From NCBI GenBank assembly GCA_963801065.1, contig CAWDDG010000003.1, positions 496,001-560,000 on the forward strand: a stretch of DNA of 64,000 bases, given 5' to 3'. Source of the DNA: CAWDDG01 sp963801065. Its GTDB lineage: Bacteria > Actinomycetota > Actinomycetes > Jiangellales > Jiangellaceae. This document shows positions 8,783 through 16,700 of the stretch, in pieces. Both the position numbers and the translations under genes were made by a program. Below the pieces are notes generated by a model, which made no database searches, had not been told where the DNA came from, and saw only the letters and a list, made by a program, of their open reading frames with translations. Every line of letters begins with the position of its first letter. Position 1 is the stretch's first letter.

Positions 8783-9508
8783 GTGAGTGCATTCGGCTGG
8801 GGATTGCTGGCGAGCTCCTCCCTGCTCATCGGTGCCGCCATCACGCTCCTCCGTCCGCTCGGCCAACGCACGGTCGCGCTGGTCATGGCCTTCGGCGCGG
8901 GAGTTCTGTTCAGCGCGGTGGCCTACGACCTCGTGCTGGACTCGTTCGAGAAGGGTGAAGGTGGCAGGCTTTTCGCCGGGCTGGCCGGCGGTGCGCTGAC
9001 GTTCTTCGTCGGCGACATGATCATCGACCGGATGGGGGGAGAGGGCCGCAAGCGCTCGACCGGCGTACAGGCGGAGGGAGGCGGGGCCGCCATCGCGCTC
9101 GGCACGGTGCTCGACGGCATTCCCGAGTCCTTCGTGCTCGGCACGACCCTGGTCGCAGGGTCGGGAGTCAGCTGGGGGATGCTCGCGGCCGTGTTCCTCT
9201 CCAACCTGCCAGAGGCCATGTCCGCGACGGCGGGGCTCACCAAGGCGGGCGCCAAGCCGTCCCGGCTGATGGTGCTCTGGGGTGGGACGGCGCTGGTGTC
9301 GGCCGCCGCCGCAGCGCTCGGCTACGCACTCCTCGGCGGCGCGGCCGGCGGCGCCGTCGCCCTCGCCCAGGCCTTCGCCGCCGGTGCGCTGCTGACAATG
9401 CTCGCCGACACGATGATTCCCGAGGCCTACGAGTTCGGCGGGCCCACGACCGGCCTGGTCACCGTGTTCGGCTTCAGCGTCGCGTTCGGACTGAGCGCCC
9501 TCACCTGA
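8783..9508 (+). CDS. ZIP-family metal transporter
   Basis: A 241-residue membrane protein with about eight hydrophobic segments, matching the ZIP/ZupT-GufA fold. The TM4 and TM5 signature regions read LDGIPESF and SNLPEAMSA, where canonical members have HNxPEG and HxxPEG. The two histidines are therefore replaced, and metal specificity cannot be predicted. Start is GTG 8783 with GGAGG at 8773-8777. It diverges from the ruined sortase and has no evident operon partner. The upstream codons in the same frame are arginine-rich and not part of the protein. Confidence 0.85.
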   Translation: MSAFGWGLLASSSLLIGAAITLLRPLGQRTVALVMAFGAGVLFSAVAYDLVLDSFEKGEGGRLFAGLAGGALTFFVGDMIIDRMGGEGRKRSTGVQAEGGGAAIALGTVLDGIPESFVLGTTLVAGSGVSWGMLAAVFLSNLPEAMSATAGLTKAGAKPSRLMVLWGGTALVSAAAAALGYALLGGAAGGAVALAQAFAAGALLTMLADTMIPEAYEFGGPTTGLVTVFGFSVAFGLSALT

Positions 9509-9696
9509 GACCCCGGCCGGTTGGGCTCGACGGGTCCGGCGGACTGGTCGTCGTCGCGACCATCATCCGTCGGCCGTGCTCCGCTAGCGGGATCGCGACG
9601 CGATGTATGCGGGCCGCCTGGTCGCCGATCTACGTGTGGGCCGCGGACGCTCTCACCTGACAGACCGGCCGCGGACGCCCGGCGCGGTGGTTCGAA

Positions 9697-9990
9697 CTAG
9701 GGCGACATGTCGGCTAGCTGGAACCGCACCTGACCCTGCTCGTCGACCTCGGCGTCGAGCGCCTTCTCGTCGAGCGCAGCGGCGGCCTCGGAGTCCAGGA
9801 AGACGCGAGCACCTTCGGCCTCGAGCACCTGGTCCTGTGGCTGTGGAGCGGCGGCGACGGACACGGCGAAGGACGCGGAGCCGTCCTCGCCGGCAAGAGA
9901 GGCGATCCGGAGACCGGTCTGATCGGGCAGGTCGGGCCGGGTCGTCAGCGTATGGATTGCCGACACGGCGTCGTTGGTGAGCGTGAGCAC
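9697..9990 (-). CDS. HesB/IscA-like protein without cysteines
   Basis: A 97-residue protein with the A-type Fe-S carrier fold pattern (LTLTNDAVSAIHTL, GLRIAS, GARVFLDSEAAAAL, VDEQGQVRFQLA). It has no cysteine at all, although true A-type carriers use three. Such cysteine-less homologues are common in actinobacteria and often annotated as Fe-S assembly protein. They cannot hold a cluster in the usual way and their role is unknown. Start is GTG 9990, with AGAAGGAGG just upstream. Confidence 0.8.
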   Translation of the reverse strand: MLTLTNDAVSAIHTLTTRPDLPDQTGLRIASLAGEDGSASFAVSVAAAPQPQDQVLEAEGARVFLDSEAAAALDEKALDAEVDEQGQVRFQLADMSP

Positions 9991-10094
9991 AAGAGGCCTC
10001 CTTCTGGTTCGGATCTAAAGGGCACGCTCCTGCCCACGAGGGCGCGCCCTAAACACCAATCCGAGGCATATCCGTGCGCACGGCGCGCCCTCCG

Positions 10095-11423
10095 TCAGCC
10101 CGTGAGGCGCGCCATCACCGCACTGCCCTCGCTGCGGATGATGTCGAAGTCCGCGGGCTGGACGATGCTGCGCTCAGCGTCCTCCAGAACCAGCTGGACG
10201 TGTGAAGCTATCGCCCGGGTGCGGCCGGGATCGGCCGAACACACCCGGGCGGCAGAGTCGAGCATTCGCAGCAACCGTCGAACCACGGCCGGTTCCTTGC
10301 AGCCGAATCGGCGTATCTGTGCACTGCAGAGCTTGACGTACTCGGCGAAGTCGATGCCCGGAGCGATGACCCGGACGGCGCCTGCGTTGTCCGACTCGAC
10401 CGCGTCGCCAAGCGGGTGGCCGGCGAGTGTCGTGAGGACGACGGTCAGCCGGTCGACAGCCTGGACCGCGGTGTACGGATCGTTGATCGCCGGCGAGAGC
10501 GCCTTGGACGCGATGTCGGCGAGCTGACGGATCCCGAGCGATGCGTCCTGCTCGTGCGTGCGTTCGAAGCCGATACGGACGGCGCCATCGACGACGGGTC
10601 TCACCCGGACCGGGTCGGGCACCGGCTGTTCCGGCGACGCCCGCCACATCCAGGCGAGCGGAAGTCCGACCACGACGTGGTCGCCCACCCGCGGAACGAA
10701 TCGGAGCACGACGTCTTCCGCGGTCGCGACGTCGAGCACTTTCTCCGGATGCAGGGTCTGCACGTAGCCCGACCCGGACGCCGAGATGGCGACGGCCCAC
10801 ACCGGCGGCTCGGCCACGTCTCCAGATGGGTGGCTTCGTCCGGGGAAGCCCTGCTCGATGCTTCTGAGCGTGGTCGCCTCGATCCGCTTCAGGATGGCGT
10901 CGATCTGGATCGAGTGGGCGAGATGGTGGACGAAGTAGACGAGCGCGAGCAGGCTCGCGAAGAGCAGCACGAGGGCGGCGGTCACCGCGAGCCTCGGGTA
11001 GTCCTGGACGCGCTCGCCCTGAGAGACGCCTACCGTGAAGAGGCCACCGACGCTGTACACGAACGTGGTGACAAAGATCGCCAACACGACCTGGTTCGGC
11101 CGGTCCTGCAGGAAGCTGCGCAACAGGCGGGGTGAGAACTGGGTCGAGGCCAGCTGGAGTGCGACGACGGTGAGGCCGAGCATGACTGCCATGACCGTGA
11201 TGACGGAGCCCGCGATCCCGATCAGGAGCGTGCGGGCGTCATCCGGCGTCCCCTGGAAGGTCAGCACGTCGAAGGCCGAGTCCTCCGGTATCTCGACGAA
11301 CGTGAGGACCGTGCCGGCCGCGAACGCGATGCCGACGCCGAGCAAGGGAAGCAGCCAGAGGGCACCCTTGACGTACTCACGTATCGCCTCGGTCCGCGTG
11401 GTGGCCATTGCGCCCCACCCCAT
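10095..11423 (-). CDS. DUF2254 membrane protein
   Basis: A 442-residue protein with four transmembrane segments in the N-terminal half (WLLPLLGVGIAFAAG; IGIAGSVITVMAVMLGLTVVA; VLAIFVTTFVYSVGGL; AALVLLFASLLALVYFVHHLA). A soluble C-terminal half includes DIASKALSPAINDPYTAVQAVDRL, the strongest DUF2254 signature. The function is unknown. Either ATG 11423 or the in-frame ATG 11408 may be the start; both follow a G-rich stretch. The gene stands alone, divergent from the hydrolase at 11602. Confidence 0.85.
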   Translation of the reverse strand: MGWGAMATTRTEAIREYVKGALWLLPLLGVGIAFAAGTVLTFVEIPEDSAFDVLTFQGTPDDARTLLIGIAGSVITVMAVMLGLTVVALQLASTQFSPRLLRSFLQDRPNQVVLAIFVTTFVYSVGGLFTVGVSQGERVQDYPRLAVTAALVLLFASLLALVYFVHHLAHSIQIDAILKRIEATTLRSIEQGFPGRSHPSGDVAEPPVWAVAISASGSGYVQTLHPEKVLDVATAEDVVLRFVPRVGDHVVVGLPLAWMWRASPEQPVPDPVRVRPVVDGAVRIGFERTHEQDASLGIRQLADIASKALSPAINDPYTAVQAVDRLTVVLTTLAGHPLGDAVESDNAGAVRVIAPGIDFAEYVKLCSAQIRRFGCKEPAVVRRLLRMLDSAARVCSADPGRTRAIASHVQLVLEDAERSIVQPADFDIIRSEGSAVMARLTG

Positions 11424-11601
11424 CCGGTAGGCGTCGGGTTCGTCGCCACTGTCGGTCCGCGGAGCGAGGGTGTCAACCGGCTCCCGGCGTCCGCCGGGCG
11501 AACGATCGGCAGCTCGGCGGAGGGCGACCGCATCCCGCGCCGGGCGGTTGGCCGCCGCGCTGACGGGTAGGGAGGCTGGAAGGGACCGTGGAGACCTGCC
11601 G

Positions 11602-12279
11602 ATGACGCTCCGAGATCAGGACGACCCCGCGGTGGAGCGCACCGTGGCCCTGGAGGTTGGCGACGCCGGCCTCATCCACGGAGATCTGGCCATCCCCACT
11701 CCCGCGCGGGGTGTCGTGTTGTTCGCGCACGGCAGTGGCAGCAGCCGGAACAGTCCGCGCAACCGGAGCGTCGCGCGGCATCTTCGACAACGCGGGCTGG
11801 CCACGATGCTGGCCGACCTGCTGACCGAGGTCGAGGAGCGCGCGGACGCAAGCACCGGGCATCTGCGCTTCGACATCGACCTGCTGGCTGAACGCCTCGA
11901 GCTGGCCACCGCGTGGCTAGGGCAGGACGAGTCGACTGCCCACCTCCCTCTCGGGTACTTCGGGGCGAGCACCGGCGCGGCGGCTGCACTCGTCGCCGCG
12001 GCGCAGCTGGACGACCGGGTGGCTGCCATCGTGTCCCGAGGCGGGCGACCGGACCTAGCGGCTGACGTGTTGGCGCAGGTCCGGGCACCGACTCTACTCA
12101 TCGTCGGCGGCCGGGACGATCTCGTGCTGAGGCTCAACCGCGAGGCGCTCACGAAATTGCGGAGCGTCCGCGACCTGAAAGTCGTCGACGGCGCGACGCA
12201 TCTGTTCGAGGAGCCCGGAACGCTCGACCAGGTCGCCCGGCTGGCCGGCAATTGGTTCCTGACACACCTTGCGACGTGA
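11602..12279 (+). CDS. Alpha/beta hydrolase, dienelactone hydrolase-like
   Basis: The 225-residue cytosolic protein has an alpha/beta-hydrolase layout: oxyanion region LFAHGSGSSRNS, nucleophile elbow GASTG, acid residue in IVGGRDD and catalytic His in GATHLF. It belongs to the group often found fused or adjacent to phosphoribosyltransferase domains; no such domain is present here. ATG 11602 is chosen because the upstream in-frame codons are arginine-rich. It is followed after 33 bases by the PEBP gene, probably in one transcript. The substrate is not predictable. Confidence 0.85.
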   Translation: MTLRDQDDPAVERTVALEVGDAGLIHGDLAIPTPARGVVLFAHGSGSSRNSPRNRSVARHLRQRGLATMLADLLTEVEERADASTGHLRFDIDLLAERLELATAWLGQDESTAHLPLGYFGASTGAAAALVAAAQLDDRVAAIVSRGGRPDLAADVLAQVRAPTLLIVGGRDDLVLRLNREALTKLRSVRDLKVVDGATHLFEEPGTLDQVARLAGNWFLTHLAT

Positions 12280-12312
12280 CCGCGCCCATGACCACCGAGG
12301 GAGGGTAAGCCG

Positions 12313-12765
12313 ATGGCAGAGATCGAGGTCCGTAGCCCTGATTTCGAGAACAACGCCTTCATACCGAGACGGCACGGCCGTGACGACGAGAACGTCTCGC
12401 CGGCGCTCGAGTGGGTGGGTGTGAGCGCGGGCGCGGTCGAGCTCCTGCTCCTCTGCGAAGACCCGGATGCACCCTCAGGCACGTTCCTGCATTGGCTGGT
12501 GACGGGCATCGACCCCCGCGCGGCCGGCGTCCCGGAGAACAACACACCAATGGGCGGTCGGTTGTGGCCCAACGACTTCGGCGAGGCCGGCTGGGGCGGT
12601 CCGGCTCCCCCGCACGGTGACAAGGCGCATCGCTACGTCATCACGTTGTACGCACTCTCCGAGCCGGTCGACCTGCCAGATAACCCCAGCGCGGACGACG
12701 TGCACCGGGCGGTCAACGGCATCACCCTCGGGCGGGGCACGCTCGTTGGTCTCTTCCAGCGATGA
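12313..12765 (+). CDS. YbhB/YbcL-type PEBP (Raf kinase inhibitor-like) protein
   Basis: A 150-residue phosphatidylethanolamine-binding-protein fold. It has the CR1-like motif DPDAPSGTFLHWLVTGIDP and the CR2-like motif PAPPHGDKAHRYVITLYAL. Bacterial members are cytosolic or periplasmic and of unknown role, with occasional links to kinase or protease inhibition. ATG 12313 follows a GAGGGAGGG ribosome-binding site. Probably co-transcribed with the upstream hydrolase. Confidence 0.92.
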   Translation: MAEIEVRSPDFENNAFIPRRHGRDDENVSPALEWVGVSAGAVELLLLCEDPDAPSGTFLHWLVTGIDPRAAGVPENNTPMGGRLWPNDFGEAGWGGPAPPHGDKAHRYVITLYALSEPVDLPDNPSADDVHRAVNGITLGRGTLVGLFQR

Positions 12766-12799
12766 GTGAAGAGACATCTCCTCCGAGCCGGGAGGGTGC

Positions 12800-12880
12800 G
12801 TGGCATCCCAGTCCGCACAGATGTTCAGCCCGTCGTCGCTGCTGACCTTCTACCGCGCCTGGCTCGGGACGCCGGAGTGA
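12800..12880 (+). CDS. Candidate small protein of 26 residues
   Basis: A GTG at 12800 is preceded by a strong ribosome-binding site (GGGAGGG at about 12790-12796). It opens a 26-codon frame that ends with TGA at 12878-12880, six bases before the start of the next gene. The peptide is moderately hydrophobic in the middle (FSPSSLLTFYRAWL). It could be a real small protein or leader that couples translation into the following gene, or the last codons of a deleted gene. Nothing else supports it. Confidence 0.3.
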   Translation: MASQSAQMFSPSSLLTFYRAWLGTPE

Positions 12881-12886
12881 GCCTAC

Positions 12887-13306
12887 GTGCGCCTTGATCA
12901 GCAGTCGTGTCGCGAGCGGCTCGCGGCTGCGCGAGTCGCGTATCTGGCGACGGCCGGCCGCGACCTCTGGCCGCACGTCGTGCCTGTGACGTTCGCCGTC
13001 GTGGACAACCAGCTGGTCACGGGCGTCGATCAGAAGCCGAAGTCCACCACGAACCTGCGCCGCCTGCGGAACATCGGCGAGAACCCACTCGTGTCGGTCC
13101 TGTGCGACCGGTACGAGGACGACTGGACCCGACTGTGGTGGGTCCGCGCTGCTGGCCACGCGAGGATCGTCTCCGAGGGCGATACCCGTGACGCCGCGAC
13201 GGTGCTGCTGCGGGCGAAGTATCCGCAGTACCAGGACGATCCACCGCAGGGGCCGGTCATCGTCGTCGCGATCGACTCATGGTCCGGATGGTCGTTCAGC
13301 CCGTAG
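12887..13306 (+). CDS. PPOX-class, probably F420-dependent, oxidoreductase (TIGR03668-like)
   Basis: A 139-residue split-beta-barrel flavin/deazaflavin-binding protein. The N-terminus (CRERLAAARVAYLAT...WPHVVPVTF) and KPKSTTNLRRLRNI and WTRLWWVRAAGHARIV segments match the actinobacterial Rv-type F420 family. Cofactor choice is inferred from the family; members are small cytosolic oxidoreductases with unknown substrates. Start GTG 12887 follows the stop of the candidate small frame by six bases. Confidence 0.87.
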   Translation: MRLDQQSCRERLAAARVAYLATAGRDLWPHVVPVTFAVVDNQLVTGVDQKPKSTTNLRRLRNIGENPLVSVLCDRYEDDWTRLWWVRAAGHARIVSEGDTRDAATVLLRAKYPQYQDDPPQGPVIVVAIDSWSGWSFSP

Positions 13307-13387
13307 ATCCTCCAGGGGGACCACAGCAGTCAAGCCGCGACGAGCACGACGAGCAGCGTGCGAGAGCGTGGACGATTCCGACGCGGG

Positions 13388-13600
13388 TCAGTACGCGACC
13401 CCAACCGCCTGCCCGAGCGTCGCCGGATCGTCCAGAACAGCGAGCATCGCATCGGCCACATCGGCGCGGGAGATCGCATAGCCGCGCGGCACATTCCCGC
13501 CCACGATGGTCCGGTACGTGCCGGTCAGCGGCTTGTTCACGAGCCTGGGCGGCCGCACGATCGTCCACTCCGTGGTGCTGCGCCGGATCTCGTCCTCGAT
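13388..13600 (-). pseudogene. C-terminal remnant of an NAD(P)-binding SDR/NmrA-like gene
   Basis: About 65 codons at the end of this minus-strand frame match the C-terminus of atypical SDR oxidoreductases: TEWTIVRPPRL, then GYAISRADVADAMLAVLDDP and a normal stop after GVAY. Homologous sequence stops at about 13600. Beyond that the frame is a serine-rich artefact lying antisense to the MarR remnant. The Rossmann glycine motif and catalytic region are missing, so this is a dead fragment. Confidence 0.7.
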
Positions 13601-13712
13601 GGACAAGCTCTGCGACGAATATGACGACACCGAACTCGAACTACTCGCCGACTTCCTCCGCCGCACCACCGACGCCGGACGTAGAGCGACCGACGAGTTG
13701 GCCGGCGACTGA
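13595..13712 (+). pseudogene. C-terminal remnant of a MarR-family regulator
   Basis: Plus-strand codons from about 13598 read MDKLCDEYDDTELELL followed by ADFLRRTTDAGRRATDEL and a stop. This is the typical final helix of actinobacterial MarR regulators (acidic linker, then DFL and a short terminal helix). The winged-helix domain is absent because the sequence to the left belongs to the SDR remnant on the other strand. The two gene ends abut tail to tail within about ten bases, which looks like a deletion or recombination joint. Confidence 0.6.
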
Positions 13713-13846
13713 GCCAAGACGGCCGCCCAGCCAGTTCATCGGCGAACAGGTGCAGTTGGCCGCCGCCGGGAACATCAACCGCCGGACGCGGTTGCGGCCG
13801 ACGCTGCACGATGTACGTGAGCTGAGGCAACCGGGAAGGAGCCGTC

Positions 13847-15013
13847 ATGGAGCGACCAAAGCGCCTCGCCCAGATCCACGGATTTGGGATAGACAAGGTT
13901 GCCGCTGCGGCGGGAGATGACCCCGACGTCCTGCGGCTGGAGAACCTGGACACCGACCTGGCCCCGCCGCCGGAGGCGATCGCCGCGACGTGCGAGGCCG
14001 CCGGCCGGGACGACGCGAACAGTTACCTGCCCTTCACCGGCCGACTCGACCTCAAGCAGGCCATCAGCGCCCGAGTTGCTGCGCGGAGCGGCGTGACGTA
14101 CGACCCCGAGTCGGAGGTGTTGATCACTGGCGGCGATGGGGACGGGCTGCTCGACGCCCTACTAGCACTGACCGATCCCGGGGATGAGGTCGTGCTCACC
14201 GATCCGACCTACGCCGGCATGCTCAACCGGGTCATCCTCACCGGGGCGGTGCCGCGGCTCGCGCCGGCACGAGTCCGCGACGGCGAGTGGCGGCTCGACC
14301 TGGACGCGCTGCGGTCGGCGGTCGGACCGAACACCCGCGCACTGTTCCTGCAGAACCCGACATTCCCGTCGGGACAGCTCTTCGACGCTACGGAATGGAA
14401 CGAGATCGCCGCGCTATGCCGTGACAACGACCTATGGCTCATCTACTGGTCGGCATTCGAGGGAGTCGTATACGACGGCGCACCGGTGATACACCCAGCC
14501 GCGCTGCCCGGGCTGCGTGACCGACTTGTCACGATCGGGACGGTCTCCATGGAGCAGCGGATGATCGGCTGGCGGCTCGGCTGGATCGTCGGGCCCGCTG
14601 CGGTGCTCCCCGACCTCTCCGTCGTGCACATCTACAATTCGATCGTACCGGGAGGCATCGCCCAAGCCGCGGCGCTCGCCGCGTACACCGCCACAGACGA
14701 CGGCGTATCGGCGTGCGTCGCAGAGTGGCAACGCCGGCGCGACACCGTGCTCGAGCAACTCGATGGGCTGCCTGTGATCCGCGCGGCCGGCACGTGGTCA
14801 CAGTTGCTCGACGTGGCTGCGCTCGGCATCGACGCGGGGGACTTCTCGCGGCGGCTGCTCGCGCACAAGGTCGCGGCGACCCCCATGATCGGCTGGGGCG
14901 GCGAAGTCGCCGCTCGGCACGTGCGGCTGGTGTTCAGCAACGAGCCGGTCGAGCGGCTGCAGTTGCTCGGGGACCGGGTACGCGCCGCGCTCGAGGACTT
15001 CGAGCCCGGCTAG
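13847..15013 (+). CDS. Class I/II aminotransferase-like protein lacking the PLP lysine
   Basis: The 388-residue protein follows the fold-type I aminotransferase layout: SYLPFTGRLDLKQAI, ITGGDGDGLLDAL, QNPTFPSGQLF and MIGWRLGWIVGP. At the Schiff-base site, where close relatives have an SKEQRMIGWR-like motif, the sequence is SMEQRMIGWR, so residue 235 is Met, not Lys. The aspartate that binds the PLP pyridine nitrogen is also absent (IYWSAFEG, Trp201 at the expected Asp). Without both residues normal transamination is not possible. It may be a recently inactivated enzyme, a regulator or a non-PLP binding protein. Start ATG 13847 with GGGAAGGAG upstream. Confidence 0.8.
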   Translation: MERPKRLAQIHGFGIDKVAAAAGDDPDVLRLENLDTDLAPPPEAIAATCEAAGRDDANSYLPFTGRLDLKQAISARVAARSGVTYDPESEVLITGGDGDGLLDALLALTDPGDEVVLTDPTYAGMLNRVILTGAVPRLAPARVRDGEWRLDLDALRSAVGPNTRALFLQNPTFPSGQLFDATEWNEIAALCRDNDLWLIYWSAFEGVVYDGAPVIHPAALPGLRDRLVTIGTVSMEQRMIGWRLGWIVGPAAVLPDLSVVHIYNSIVPGGIAQAAALAAYTATDDGVSACVAEWQRRRDTVLEQLDGLPVIRAAGTWSQLLDVAALGIDAGDFSRRLLAHKVAATPMIGWGGEVAARHVRLVFSNEPVERLQLLGDRVRAALEDFEPG

Positions 15014-15179
15014 TCATGGCCCGGTTACGCTGCCGCGTGCCGCAGAGGCAGCGTTGGGCCCTGTCGCGCTGGACCCGTCGGTCGATATGACCACCCCGAG
15101 CGGCCGGGTGGTCGCCAACGGCGCGAGCCCCCGGGCATCGTGAGCGCTTCGGGACGAAGAGCTAGTGCCGGACGCCCGT

Positions 15180-15566
15180 TTACGGCTCGGCAGGCGGTGG
15201 CTCAGTCACGTGCAGGGCGGCCTCTTCGGCCGACAGGCCCGTATCGCCGGTGTCGGGGCCAACGAGGTCCGGATCAGTTCGCGAGTGTGAGCCGTCGCCG
15301 CCAGCTACTAGCTGAGAGATCTCGCGCTGGGTGCCACGGTCGCTCCCTTCGGGACCCTCGCCCTCGTCAACGGCGTCCGGCTCTTCCTCAGCAAGCAGCT
15401 GATCCAGCGATTGTCCCTCGGACTGTTCCGTAGCGGTGGTGCCGAATCGTAGGGAGCCGCGGTACCGGTCGCCGGCATCCCCGGTGTTGTCGCCATTTCC
15501 GTCCAGCATCGTGTCCTCGGTGCCGTCGCCTTCGAGGATCTCGCCGGCGTCATCGCGTCTGGTCAT
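15180..15566 (-). CDS. DUF5709 acidic protein
   Basis: A 128-residue, strongly acidic hydrophilic protein (GDGTEDTMLDGNGDNTGD; EGQSLDQLLAEEEPDAVDEG). It matches the actinobacterial DUF5709 pattern of an LD-rich N-terminus and a GESLDxxLAEE-like motif. Function is unknown; members may be disordered. The ATG at 15566 gives the family N-terminus (MTRRDDAGEILEGDG). Confidence 0.75.
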   Translation of the reverse strand: MTRRDDAGEILEGDGTEDTMLDGNGDNTGDAGDRYRGSLRFGTTATEQSEGQSLDQLLAEEEPDAVDEGEGPEGSDRGTQREISQLVAGGDGSHSRTDPDLVGPDTGDTGLSAEEAALHVTEPPPAEP

Positions 15567-15785
15567 GCGCCGACCTCGGAACTGGCCGCATCGCCGCGGG
15601 CCTCGCAAGCGGTCAAAGTGCCGCTTGCTGCTCACACTAGCCCTCAGAACTTGATCCGGGTCCGAGCGGACGATGGGCGCAGTCGGCGGGCGGCTCCCCA
15701 CCGCGACCCATGCCGCACTGCTCCTGGTCGGGGCAATGACCCCGGTTCGCCGCGACCGGGCGAGTTCGAGCTCCCGGGCAAGGAG

Positions 15786-16283
15786 TCAGCGCCCTCGAGG
15801 GCGGAGGAGCCTCGGTGTGACGGGTGCTGCGGCCGCGGCGTCGTTCGTGCGACCTGGGTCGGCGAGCTGGTCGAGCAGGGCGTCGGCCCAGGCGGTCAGC
15901 CCGCGCACGTCGATGTCATAGGGCGGGTCAACGGCGTAGCCGGCGATCCGCTCGCGGCCACGGCGCAGCAGTGCCGACGCTCCACCGTCGTTGCCGCGCA
16001 GGAGATGGGTGAGGCCGACCGCTAGCTGGGCCAGGCCCTGCCAGAGATCACGCTCACGCTCCGGCGCCGCCTTCCAGGTGCCCTCGAGGACCTCATGGGC
16101 GTGGAAGGGCAGGCCCTCATCGAGCAGCCGCTGAGCCTCTGCGAGAGAGCGGGCCGGTGGGAGAACGAGCTGGTCGGGAACCCGCGCGACGCCCGAGCTA
16201 CCCCTAGGCAAGGGGCGCCCCAGGCCGTCGCGTGGGCGCGCGTTGAGTGGCCGCCCGCTTGCGTCGCGCTCCCGCGGAGACAT
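15786..16283 (-). CDS. DUF309 domain protein
   Basis: A 165-residue cytosolic protein with the diagnostic DUF309 motif FHAHEVLEGTWK followed by ERDLWQGLAQLAVGLTHLLRG. The N-terminal GRPLNARPRDGLGRPLPRG stretch is also typical of actinobacterial members, so ATG 16283 is credible. Function is unknown. Confidence 0.88.
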   Translation of the reverse strand: MSPRERDASGRPLNARPRDGLGRPLPRGSSGVARVPDQLVLPPARSLAEAQRLLDEGLPFHAHEVLEGTWKAAPERERDLWQGLAQLAVGLTHLLRGNDGGASALLRRGRERIAGYAVDPPYDIDVRGLTAWADALLDQLADPGRTNDAAAAAPVTPRLLRPRGR

Positions 16284-16394
16284 CAGCGGTCCAGCCGACA
16301 GTCAGCGCACCCGCCGAGCAGCCCGGTGTCAGACAACCCCACGGGCATCCACATGAAAGCAGCGTCGCAGCCGGATCACACTGCTGTCGAGGCG

Positions 16395-16506
16395 CCATAT
16401 AGGACATGGACGTTGACAGACGACCTACATCACGCCAGCCACGACCAGCTCGGCCACGAACCCGCCGCCGATCTCGTGCCCTTGTGCCGGCCATGTCACC
16501 AAGCAA
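16395..16506 (+). pseudogene. C-terminal scrap of an HNH-type protein
   Basis: Codons from about 16422 read DLHHASHDQLGHEPAADLVP then LCRPCHQA, matching the zinc/HNH tail HH...Y/HDxLGxE...DLVPLCxxCH seen in many phage and mobile-element HNH proteins. There is no complete gene upstream in this frame, and it ends only about 37 bases from the 3' end of the tRNA-Thr gene. I read it as a leftover of an element once inserted next to the tRNA. Confidence 0.5.
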
Positions 16507-16542
16507 CGTCAAGCATCAGGCGAAGCACTACACAGGGCGCAG

Positions 16543-16616
16543 AGCCGCCTGTGGGAGTCGAACCCACGACCTACGCATTACGAATGCGTCGCTCTGGCCG
16601 ACTGAGCTAAGGCGGC
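16543..16616 (-). tRNA. tRNA-Thr (anticodon CGU)
   Basis: A complete cloverleaf can be drawn. The 7-base acceptor stem GCCGCCT pairs with AGGCGGC; the D arm is GCTC...GAGC; the anticodon stem is ACGCA/TGCGT with loop TTCGTAA, giving anticodon CGU (threonine ACG codons). The T arm is GTGGG-TTCGACT-CCCAC. The discriminator is U, and CCA is not encoded. Confidence 0.96.
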
Positions 16617-16700
16617 GGATGCCGGTCGACCGGCACGCCGCACGAGTATAGGCGGAGCGCCCGGTCGGCTCCGAATCGCTCCCGCACGTGCCGGGGTGCC

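Noticed and set aside
13845..15013. Aminotransferase annotated as a pseudogene
   Set aside because: The frame is complete with a good ribosome-binding site and no stop, so it is kept as a coding gene with missing catalytic residues.
16406..16651. Frames over the tRNA region reading RTHDLRITNA or VGVEPTTYALRM
   Set aside because: These are the well-known false translations of the antisense of a tRNA gene; the cloverleaf explains the sequence.
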